From: Paenibacillus xylanexedens
GTDB taxonomy: Bacteria > Bacillota > Bacilli > Paenibacillales > Paenibacillaceae
Reading direction: 5' to 3'
Assembly: GCF_007676705.1 (NCBI RefSeq)
Contig: NZ_VEBF01000001.1
Span: 1 to 64,000, forward strand
Length of the DNA: 64,000 nt
A program made the position numbers and the translations under genes. This document shows, one piece after another, positions 57,140 through 64,000 of this stretch (its first letter is position 1; every line of letters begins with the position of its first letter). The notes under the pieces were generated by a model, which had not been told where the DNA came from, searched no databases, and saw only the letters and a program-made list of their open reading frames with translations.

Positions 57140-58450
57140 TTGAAGACAATAAAAAGAAAAAAGGCTGTATCCATTATTCTGGCTAGTCTATTATCGATCT
57201 CGTTAACCGCTTGTGGATCAGGAGGTACGGATTCCGGCGCTGCTGGCGGAGACAACAAGAGTGGTAAGGTCACACTGGAACTTGCGATCTCTAAAAGTTC
57301 TCAGGACTCTGCCTTCATTCAGCAAGACATTCTCGATGAATTCGAAAAACAAACGAATATTCGCGTGAATTTGCAGCTGATTCCAGCGGAACAAACAACA
57401 ACGGTATTGCAAACCAAACTGGCTGTAGATGAAACACCTGACATTATTCAATATAATCTGGCGAGCGCAGTCACGGACCTGAACCTTGAACGTAACTTCG
57501 AGATTCTCGATAACGAACCTTGGGCGAGCAGAATCGTGAACAAAGACGTCCTCTCTTCTGGTGGTCACCTCTACAGTTTCCATGTTAGCCAAGATACAGG
57601 CATGCAAGGGGTCGTTTATAACAAACAAATCTTTGAAGAGCTCGGATTGTCGCTTCCAACCAACTACAAAGAATTCTTGGCAATCTGTGAAAAAATCAAA
57701 GCGAGTGGTATTACACCAGTATTCATGCCATACAAAGATGCCTGGGCTGCCAACATCTGGCCTGCAGCGGCTTTTGCCGATTTTGTAGCTAAGAATGAAC
57801 CGACGTTTTTTGATGACTTGAACAGCAATAAGAAAAAATGGTCCGATATACCGGAATTCAAAACATTCCTTGAACAACAGTATGAAGTGTACACCAAAGG
57901 TTACACCAACACGGATGTGCTTAGCGACAGCTATGACATGGCAGTAGGTAAATTCCTGAACAAGGAAGTGGCCATGATGTTTATGGGCGATTGGTTAATT
58001 GAAGGTGTTGCCGAGCAAGACCCAAGCATGGAACTGGGCGTATTCCCGATTCCATCGTCGGATAATGCCAGTCTGGGTGCAAGTCCACTGGGTGGGCAAT
58101 TGTTCATTCCGAAGAAATCCAAACATTTGGAAGAAGCCAAACAGTTCCTGGACTACATCGCTTCCAAGGATGTCGCACAACAGATCGTGGACTCCAAAGG
58201 CTATGTATCCAATTTCAGTGACGTCACAACACCGGAATTGCCGGCCTATAAGCAGGACATTGTAGACAACTACATTACGCCGAAGAAAACCGTGCTGACA
58301 ACGGATGCGTTCATGCTGGTTGATCGCAGTGAACTGTACCGATTGTTGCAGGATCAATTTGCAGGCGGGTTGTCACCGGAAGAAGTGTTGAAATCCTGGG
58401 ATGAGAAGTTCAGTCAGCTGATGCAGGATAAAGGTGTAGCGGGTTTCTAA
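57140..58450 (+). CDS. Carbohydrate ABC transporter substrate-binding lipoprotein
   Basis: A 436-residue family 1 extracellular binding protein. The signal peptide (VSIILASLLSISLTACGSGG) ends in a lipobox cysteine. The mature protein has the usual LELAISKSSQDSAFIQQDIL, DTGMQGVVYNKQIFEELGLS and GDWLIEGVAEQDPSMELG stretches of oligosaccharide-binding proteins. The start is TTG with AGAGGGGG in front. It is the first gene of a three-gene importer divergent from the YesMN two-component genes; an oligosaccharide ligand is likely. Confidence 0.93.
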   Translation: MKTIKRKKAVSIILASLLSISLTACGSGGTDSGAAGGDNKSGKVTLELAISKSSQDSAFIQQDILDEFEKQTNIRVNLQLIPAEQTTTVLQTKLAVDETPDIIQYNLASAVTDLNLERNFEILDNEPWASRIVNKDVLSSGGHLYSFHVSQDTGMQGVVYNKQIFEELGLSLPTNYKEFLAICEKIKASGITPVFMPYKDAWAANIWPAAAFADFVAKNEPTFFDDLNSNKKKWSDIPEFKTFLEQQYEVYTKGYTNTDVLSDSYDMAVGKFLNKEVAMMFMGDWLIEGVAEQDPSMELGVFPIPSSDNASLGASPLGGQLFIPKKSKHLEEAKQFLDYIASKDVAQQIVDSKGYVSNFSDVTTPELPAYKQDIVDNYITPKKTVLTTDAFMLVDRSELYRLLQDQFAGGLSPEEVLKSWDEKFSQLMQDKGVAGF

Positions 58451-58470
58451 GAAATAGGAGTGAAATACAA

Positions 58471-58502
58471 GGCAGCATACCACGGATGATTGTTATGCTG
58501 CC
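58471..58502 (+). promoter_or_regulatory. Intercistronic hairpin between binding-protein and permease genes
   Basis: GGCAGCATA and TATGCTGCC pair perfectly across a 14-base loop, 20 bases past the binding-protein stop. No T run follows. Such structures often protect the upstream message and make binding protein more abundant than permease. Confidence 0.7.
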
Positions 58503-58524
58503 TAGCTATAACGGAGTGTGAGAC

Positions 58525-59397
58525 ATGAAAAGGACTAAAAATTTGTATTCGTATTACATGATCTTTCCCGCACTGATTATCTACTCCATCTTTTTCGTCG
58601 TGCCTGCTCTTGCCGCTTTCTATTACTCATTCACGGATTGGCGGTTGGACCGACTGGAGTTGAAGTTCATCGGGTGGGACAATTTCAGAAAAATTTTCTC
58701 GGACAAAACGCTGATTCTGGCATTGCAGAACACAGCAATATTCGCGATCGTCACTGTAGTGGGCAAAAACGTTATCGGTCTATTGCTGGCTGTAGGACTT
58801 AACATGCGATTAAGAACCAAGAACCTGTTGCGCGCCATCTTCTACTCCCCTTCCATACTCAGCATTCTTGTGATCAGCATTCTGTTCACTCCCATGTTGC
58901 GTACCGAAGGTACGATTAACAACCTATTGGAATCTGTTGGGTTACATTCGTTAAGCCAAGCTTGGCTGACCAACCCATCCATTGTCATCTGGACGATTGC
59001 TATCGTCTCAATCTGGCAGAGTGCCGGGTTCCAGATGGCTATCTATCTGGCGGGCCTGCAGTCCATTTCTCAAGAGTATTACGAGGCAGCCAAGATTGAT
59101 GGCGCAAGCTCGTGGAGAAGTTTTTTCAAAATCACACTGCCGCTCTTGCTGCCAGCCATTAACATTAACCTGATGCTGACATTAATCGGTGGACTCAAAG
59201 TATTCTCCGAAGTATATGTCATGACAGGTGGTGGCCCAGGTAACGCTTCTCAGGTCGTGGGTACGATCATTCTACGATCTTTCGGTGAAGGTAACTGGGG
59301 ACTTGGTACCGCGGTCAACACACTTCTGTTCGTCGTCGTTACCATTATCGCTATACCGCTATTGATCTTCATGCGGCGTAAGGAGGTTACGGAATAA
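58525..59397 (+). CDS. Sugar ABC transporter permease (MalF type)
   Basis: A 290-residue permease with six membrane segments. It starts with YSYYMIFPALIIYSIFFVVP and contains the ATPase-contact loop EYYEAAKIDGASSWRSFFKI. The late GGLKVFSEVYVMTGGGPGNA is typical of LacF/MalF-type carbohydrate permeases. GGAGTG precedes the ATG. It is followed by its partner permease after one base. No ATPase gene is present, so a shared MsmX-like ATPase encoded elsewhere should power the importer, as in many Bacillota. Confidence 0.93.
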   Translation: MKRTKNLYSYYMIFPALIIYSIFFVVPALAAFYYSFTDWRLDRLELKFIGWDNFRKIFSDKTLILALQNTAIFAIVTVVGKNVIGLLLAVGLNMRLRTKNLLRAIFYSPSILSILVISILFTPMLRTEGTINNLLESVGLHSLSQAWLTNPSIVIWTIAIVSIWQSAGFQMAIYLAGLQSISQEYYEAAKIDGASSWRSFFKITLPLLLPAININLMLTLIGGLKVFSEVYVMTGGGPGNASQVVGTIILRSFGEGNWGLGTAVNTLLFVVVTIIAIPLLIFMRRKEVTE

Positions 59398-59398
59398 C

Positions 59399-60229
59399 AT
59401 GGGCTATACACGCAAACTCGCCATCCGCAACTATATCGTGGAAGGTTTCCTGATTCTGGCCTCTCTTATCGTTCTGTTGCCGCTTGTCATTCTGATCTTT
59501 GGTTCATTCAAAACCAGCGCCGAGGTGCTCAGTTTCTCTCTGAGTCTGCCTGAAACATGGCAGTTCTCGAACTATGTTCGTGTCTTCCAGGAAGGCGGTC
59601 TGTCACGAGCATTCTTCAACAGCATCTTGATTACTGGCGTTTCATCCATCATTAACATCGTTGCTTCTTCGGCAGCGGCATTCATTCTGGCACGTCGGGA
59701 AACCAAACTATCCGGCACGATCTACATGTATTTCTTCATGGGACTGATTGCGCCGATGTCGATTATTACGACCATTCGGGTTGTGCAGGGATTAGGATTC
59801 TACGGCAGCATCACAAGTGTCATCCTGATCTACGCCGCGTTAAATACAGCCTTCAGTGTATTCTTGTACAGTGGATTCATCAAAACCATTCCACGAGCGC
59901 TGGACGAAGTGGCATTTCTGGAAGGTGCAAGTGTGTTCGGCGTGTTCTTCCGCATCGTCACACCGCTCATCCTGCCCGTTAACGCTACGGTAGCGATCAT
60001 GGTGTTCATGTCCGTCTGGAATGACATCACGATTCCGGTGTACTTCCTGACAGACAGCTCCACCTGGACGATGCCACTATCGATCTACAATTTCTACGGC
60101 AAATATAGCCGGGACTGGAACCTGATCTTCGCTAATCTCGTGCTTACTTCGTTGCCTGTATTTATCCTGTATCTATTCGGGCAAAAATATATCGTCAGCG
60201 GCCTTACTGCTGGTGCAGTTAAAGGCTAA
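59399..60229 (+). CDS. Sugar ABC transporter permease (MalG type)
   Basis: A 276-residue permease with six membrane segments (EGFLILASLIVLLPLVILIF near the start). It carries the ATPase loop RALDEVAFLEGASVFGVFFR and ends with the LFGQKYIVSGLTAGAVKG tail typical of MalG/LacG. Its start almost touches the stop of the first permease (TAACATG). Together with the binding protein it makes a carbohydrate importer controlled by the adjacent YesMN system. Confidence 0.93.
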   Translation: MGYTRKLAIRNYIVEGFLILASLIVLLPLVILIFGSFKTSAEVLSFSLSLPETWQFSNYVRVFQEGGLSRAFFNSILITGVSSIINIVASSAAAFILARRETKLSGTIYMYFFMGLIAPMSIITTIRVVQGLGFYGSITSVILIYAALNTAFSVFLYSGFIKTIPRALDEVAFLEGASVFGVFFRIVTPLILPVNATVAIMVFMSVWNDITIPVYFLTDSSTWTMPLSIYNFYGKYSRDWNLIFANLVLTSLPVFILYLFGQKYIVSGLTAGAVKG

Positions 60230-60284
60230 ACCTCATATTCTCACCGTTCTTGAAGGAATGGAATTGGAGAATTCATGACGTACT

Positions 60285-60318
60285 CAACCCCCACCATATC
60301 TGGTGGGGGTTGTTTTAT
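60285..60318 (+). terminator. Terminator of the sugar ABC operon
   Basis: CAACCCCCACCA and TGGTGGGGGTTG form a 12-bp perfect stem around TATC and are followed by TTTTATTT. Confidence 0.92.
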
Positions 60319-60347
60319 TTATAGCGTGAAAAGGCATCTACACCTCT

Positions 60348-61052
60348 CTATTTTTGAAACAATTGCGGGTAAAGGGCAGCAACACCACCAGCAAGACCCT
60401 GTTGCACGTTCCGACTGGTATCATCAGCAATAATCTCGTAGAGATCCGCTTCGATTGAATCTATTGCAATTTTGGCAATATCCGTTGGGCTCGTTTTCGG
60501 TGCGTCGATACCTGCCGTCATATCCGTATCCATGAACGCCACGTGCAATCCGGCAACGCTAACGTTCTTAGGGGCTAATTCCAGACGTAATGCATTCGTA
60601 ATTCCCCACTGAGCGGATTTTGCAGCTGAATATGCACCTGAGTTACCAAGGCTGAGCCAAGATAGAGCAGACAGGATATTCAGTATCGAACCGCCCCCAT
60701 TCTTCTCTATCACCGGTGCAAACGCACGAATCATTGAAAGCGTACCGAATACATGTGTATTGAACTCCAAGTGAATATCGTTCAGCTCACCTGTGAGCAG
60801 AGAAGCACCCGTAGCGGAACCAGCATTATTGATTAGAAGGGTTACATCACTAGCTACCTCAGCTGCAGCCATGACAGATTGTGGATCAGTAATATCGAGT
60901 TGCAGTGGAATAGCCCCCGGCAGATCAATGGATTCAGGGTTTCGTGCGCCAGCGTACACTTTGGTTCCCCGCGCCAGCAATTCAAGAGCAAGTTCCTTGC
61001 CCAACCCTCGATTAGCCCCACTTACAATAGCAACTTGTTTGGAAATATTCAT
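60348..61052 (-). CDS. Short-chain dehydrogenase/reductase
   Basis: A 234-residue classical SDR. The cofactor motif is SGANRGLGKELALELLARGT, followed by LLINNAGSATG, the catalytic serine in NILSALSWLSLG and the tyrosine-lysine pair in GAYSAAKSAQWG. The substrate is unknown. GAGGGAG stands about nine bases before the ATG. The promoter is overlapped by a perfect inverted repeat (61097-61122), so a repressor, probably a TetR protein encoded elsewhere, should control it. Confidence 0.9.
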   Translation of the reverse strand: MNISKQVAIVSGANRGLGKELALELLARGTKVYAGARNPESIDLPGAIPLQLDITDPQSVMAAAEVASDVTLLINNAGSATGASLLTGELNDIHLEFNTHVFGTLSMIRAFAPVIEKNGGGSILNILSALSWLSLGNSGAYSAAKSAQWGITNALRLELAPKNVSVAGLHVAFMDTDMTAGIDAPKTSPTDIAKIAIDSIEADLYEIIADDTSRNVQQGLAGGVAALYPQLFQK

Positions 61053-61096
61053 TTATTATTACTCCCTCTCATTGAGAATGTATTCATTTTCGAGCC

Positions 61097-61161
61097 GTTA
61101 TGAGAATGATCGTTCTCATAACTCCCAATAATAATCTAACACATCGGGAACGATCAGTAAA
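61097..61161 (-). promoter_or_regulatory. SDR promoter with inverted-repeat operator
   Basis: On the minus strand TTTACT (61156-61161) and TAGATT (61133-61138) are 17 bases apart. GTTATGAGAA (61097-61106) and TTCTCATAAC (61113-61122) form a perfect ten-base inverted repeat at the expected start point. Confidence 0.6.
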
Positions 61162-61196
61162 GAATAACTTTTACGACTCATGTCTTCATAAAAAGA

Positions 61197-61236
61197 AAGA
61201 TGCCCGATAACCTTTGAAAAAGGCTCCGAGCATCTT
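61197..61236 (-). terminator. Terminator of helD
   Basis: AAGATGC and GCATCTT, with inner CCTTT/AAAGG pairing, form a stem; on the minus strand TTTCTTTTT follows. It lies 38 bases past the HelD stop codon. Confidence 0.7.
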
Positions 61237-61273
61237 ACTTTGTTCCTTCATTGAAATTGATTTTACTTATGGA

Positions 61274-63688
61274 TTATGATCTTATGTCATACAGATTCGC
61301 AGGTAACGCCTGCACAAACGGTGACCAGTCACTCGTTGTATATAGATGAAGTCGGTGCATGGCTCGTGTGCAGGCCGTATAGAGGAGCTTTCGGTCATAT
61401 TCCTGGCTGTAAGCTTCTGGTGAAGCATCATAGACCAGGACAGCGTCGAACTCGACACCTTTGGCGAGGTACACAGGAATAACCATGATTCCTTTTTCAA
61501 AAATCTGTGTGTCCTTCGTTATGAGCTGCAGCCCTTCGCCTCCTTGACTACGTAACCATTCATGGGCGTCCCGGCTTTCAGCCGCGGTCTTCGTAATCAC
61601 AGCGATGGAATCGAACCCCTCCGCCTTGAGTGCGGTAATATCTGCGAGAATCTGCGAACCACGTAGCTTATCATCCTCCAATCTTGTTAAAAGAGGCTTC
61701 TGATCTCCCCTTTCAAACGGTCTGATCTCTTCTCCCCCTGGCAGCATGCATTTGGTGAATTCAACAATCTCTCTGGTTGAACGATAACTGCGTACCAGGC
61801 GTATCAATGTAGTTTCGGCTTCTCCGTAAAGATGAACCAGTGGCGAGTTGGATGCTGCTAAATCGGTAGCCTGCATAAAGATCGCTTGACCGAAATCACC
61901 AAGCACCGTCATGCGGGCACGAGGAAACAGTTTCTTGAGATATTCATATTGAAACGCCGAATAGTCCTGGCCTTCATCCACAAAGACATAACGGATATCC
62001 GTGTTTGTCCGGACACCTTCGATCATCTCTTTTACATATAGAAAAGGAGTAGCATCCTCATGGAACAGCTTGTTCTGGAGGATCATTTTCTTAGTCTGTT
62101 TGCAAATCTCAGGCCAATGCTGCGGGGGGATTGCCCCATTCGTTTGTTCACGATAAGCAGCTTCATCTACAAATAGTTGTTCATATATGCCTTTCACATC
62201 CACGAACTGGAATTTCCGTACACTCTTTCTTAAAGGTTTAAACATGTCTTTCACCAGTTTCTGACGAAGCAGTTCCTCTTCCCTCACTGCAAAGTTAAAG
62301 GCACCCTCATCTTTCTCTGCGCTTGTATTCCCATTCTCCCGCGCTGCGTATTTTTCCGCCACATCGAACACAGGCTTTTCTTTGTGCAACATGCGGAAAG
62401 CTTCCACGTACTCTTCTGTGTCCAGATAATTCAACTCCTCCAGAACCCAGTCTGCTTCCCGTTCCAGTCGTTCCAGCGAAACGAGTTCTCTCAGCAGCCA
62501 TTCCTGCAAAAGAAGTATACGGTTGGACAATGTAAGATTTTGATCCAAACTGTAAAAATGGGTCTTTATTCGGTCTGCAGTGATGAATTCACGTTCCCGA
62601 AATTGAATTCCGTTAAACCGCATCCCCTCTCTTCCCAACCACTTACCGTAGTTTTGGAGCACTTGAAGAAATGTCTCGGAAGCTTTGTACTTGATCGCCT
62701 CCATACGAGCTTCATATCCCGGATCTCCCTGGGCTGTCAGTACATATTCAATCTGATCAAAGGCATCCTCTGGTCGTACGGAGGAATCCAGCCAATAATT
62801 CAGATATTCCTGGAAAGTCGTCTGCTGCATATTCTCTTCACCAAGTTCCGGGAGTACGGTGGAAATATAGCTGGTGAACATCGGATTCGGCGAGAAAAGT
62901 ACAATCTGATCTGCTTTGACGGCCTGGCGGTGTTTATAAAGTAAGTAGGCGACTCGCTGCAGCGCAGCTGACGTCTTGCCACTGCCCGCTACCCCCTGAA
63001 CGATAAGCATCCGGCTGCGGTCATCACGAATAATAGCATTTTGTTCCTTCTGAATGGTTGCTACAATGCTCTTCATTTGTGAGTCTGCACCCTTGGCGAG
63101 TACTTGCTGCAACAATTCGTCACCAATCGTCTCAGTTGAATCAAACATGCTATGAAGCTGCCCATGTTGGATCTGGAATTGACGCTTGAGCTCCATCTTT
63201 CCCTCGATTCGTCCTGAAGGTGTGTCATAGCCTGCTGGCCCGGGAGAGTGATCATAGTACAGACTCGCAATTGGTGTTCTCCAGTCATAGATTAGAAAGT
63301 TCAGTCCATCCTCATCCATGAAAGATGATACGCCGATGTAGATCTGTTCAGTAAATGTCATGCCTTTTTCCTTATAGTCGAAACGACCAAAATACGGCGT
63401 TGGAAGCAGTCTCTTTGTATTTTTCCATTGTTGTGTTAATAGCTTGTGCCCGCGCTCCCTCTCGGCCAATACCCTCGACTGCTGATTGATGGTATAGAAT
63501 GCGTCTTCAAAATCCGTGTACGAACCCGTGTTAATCGTCACGTCTTCCCAGAACCGCTTACGAATTTCGGCAGCCTGTTCATGCAGTCCGGCAACCTTCG
63601 GTTCTAACTCGTCGAGTCGTGCCTGAAGTTTGTTCCTCACCTCCACTAGTCTTTCCTCTTCCAACTTCCATTCAACTGTTTTATCCAT
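61274..63688 (-). CDS. helD: RNA polymerase recycling motor HelD
   Basis: An 804-residue superfamily 1 ATPase of the HelD type, which removes stalled RNA polymerase from DNA. An N-terminal coiled coil (residues about 5-80) is followed by the HelD-specific YIGVSSFMDEDGLNFLIYDW region, Walker A GVAGSGKT at about residues 232-239, and Walker B-like VFVDEGQDYSAFQYEYL. Helicase motifs LVRSYRSTREIVEF and LYTACTRAMHRLHLY come later. B. subtilis HelD is about 774 residues. ATG 63688 is preferred over ATG 63712, since GGGAG is found only before the former. Confidence 0.9.
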   Translation of the reverse strand: MDKTVEWKLEEERLVEVRNKLQARLDELEPKVAGLHEQAAEIRKRFWEDVTINTGSYTDFEDAFYTINQQSRVLAERERGHKLLTQQWKNTKRLLPTPYFGRFDYKEKGMTFTEQIYIGVSSFMDEDGLNFLIYDWRTPIASLYYDHSPGPAGYDTPSGRIEGKMELKRQFQIQHGQLHSMFDSTETIGDELLQQVLAKGADSQMKSIVATIQKEQNAIIRDDRSRMLIVQGVAGSGKTSAALQRVAYLLYKHRQAVKADQIVLFSPNPMFTSYISTVLPELGEENMQQTTFQEYLNYWLDSSVRPEDAFDQIEYVLTAQGDPGYEARMEAIKYKASETFLQVLQNYGKWLGREGMRFNGIQFREREFITADRIKTHFYSLDQNLTLSNRILLLQEWLLRELVSLERLEREADWVLEELNYLDTEEYVEAFRMLHKEKPVFDVAEKYAARENGNTSAEKDEGAFNFAVREEELLRQKLVKDMFKPLRKSVRKFQFVDVKGIYEQLFVDEAAYREQTNGAIPPQHWPEICKQTKKMILQNKLFHEDATPFLYVKEMIEGVRTNTDIRYVFVDEGQDYSAFQYEYLKKLFPRARMTVLGDFGQAIFMQATDLAASNSPLVHLYGEAETTLIRLVRSYRSTREIVEFTKCMLPGGEEIRPFERGDQKPLLTRLEDDKLRGSQILADITALKAEGFDSIAVITKTAAESRDAHEWLRSQGGEGLQLITKDTQIFEKGIMVIPVYLAKGVEFDAVLVYDASPEAYSQEYDRKLLYTACTRAMHRLHLYTTSDWSPFVQALPANLYDIRS

Positions 63689-63908
63689 GAATAAGTCCAC
63701 TCCCTTTTCCATTTATTAGGACCCAAAAAAAAGAGCATTGACAAATCGGAATGTCGGATGTAAAATTAAATTAGGAGAAATAATGATTCACCCTTTACAT
63801 TCAAATGAAATGTCAATTGCGCTATAGATTATATCATGGCTTTTTTTCGCGTTCAATCCTTTTTTTCTCTTCTCTGTCTGAGTTGAACCATACTTTATAT
63901 GGAGTAAG

Positions 63909-63942
63909 ATGTCCCTTGAGCTACACTGGGGGCATTTTTTTA
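63909..63942 (+). terminator. Orphan terminator-like hairpin on the plus strand
   Basis: ATGTCCC and GGGGGCAT form a seven-to-eight-base-pair stem (one G-U), followed by seven T residues. No plus-strand gene precedes it in the window; a short RNA or an unseen upstream transcript could end here. Confidence 0.45.
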
Positions 63943-64000
63943 TGTTCTATATCCAACCGATTTGGAGATAATGATAGGATTAGGCAAAAGTTTGATAGAA

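Overview
The window looks like a chromosomal stretch from an endospore-forming, low-to-mid GC member of the Bacillota, most likely Paenibacillus or a close relative. Supporting signs are a small acid-soluble spore protein Tlp (35997-36218), a HelD RNA polymerase recycling motor (61274-63688), a YesM/YesN-type two-component pair beside an ATPase-less sugar ABC transporter (53464-60229), strong AGGAGG ribosome binding sites, and many one-component regulators beside small enzymes. The genus is inferred from gene content and style; no search was run.

Layout. 0.1-6.6 kb: an alpha/beta hydrolase divergent from a TetR gene around a long palindrome, an AraC regulator, a GH27 alpha-galactosidase, a medium-chain oxidoreductase and a MerR regulator. 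6.6-13.6 kb: an amino-acid ABC importer with fused binding protein and permease, a secreted serine hydrolase, a MocR regulator and a small NAD(P)-binding protein. 13.7-17 kb: an operon of YggS-like PLP protein, BenE-family transporter and serine hydroxymethyltransferase. 17.2-22.9 kb: a complete ribose operon rbsRKDACB with a palindromic operator and cre-like sites. 23.1-32.9 kb: small enzymes with TetR regulators, a 1059-residue GH2 glycosidase with its AraC regulator, and an EamA transporter. 33-38.8 kb: a secreted DUF4309-like protein, a class C beta-lactamase-like hydrolase, Tlp, YitT, and a MerR/SDR pair with a textbook 19-bp-spacer promoter. 39-42 kb: the carboxynorspermidine synthase and decarboxylase operon (an S-adenosylmethionine-independent route to spermidine or norspermidine), preceded by a long, very structured leader and by the remnant of a nucleoside deaminase gene. 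42.2-51.2 kb: a P450, TetR regulators, an MMPL exporter, a class-I glutamine amidotransferase-like hydrolase, an MFS exporter and an AraC regulator. 51.2-60.2 kb: a chemoreceptor, then YesN, YesM and a sugar ABC importer lacking its own ATPase. 60.3-64 kb: an SDR and HelD.

Two observations stand out. First, the 41.40-41.80 kb leader on the minus strand has a promoter, several perfect helices, two copies of a GAGCTTTCC box, an 11-bp stem closing the last domain and then an intrinsic terminator about 70 bp before the carboxynorspermidine synthase start. It reads like an undescribed polyamine-linked riboswitch or attenuator. Second, a 160-bp element with imperfect terminal inverted repeats occurs twice (31.73 and 55.01 kb), about 86% identical by eye, with compensatory changes in an internal hairpin. 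One copy sits between yesM and yesN and appears to supply the last base of the yesM stop codon. A six-member family of near-identical terminators built on the same GCCGC stem is also spread through the window.
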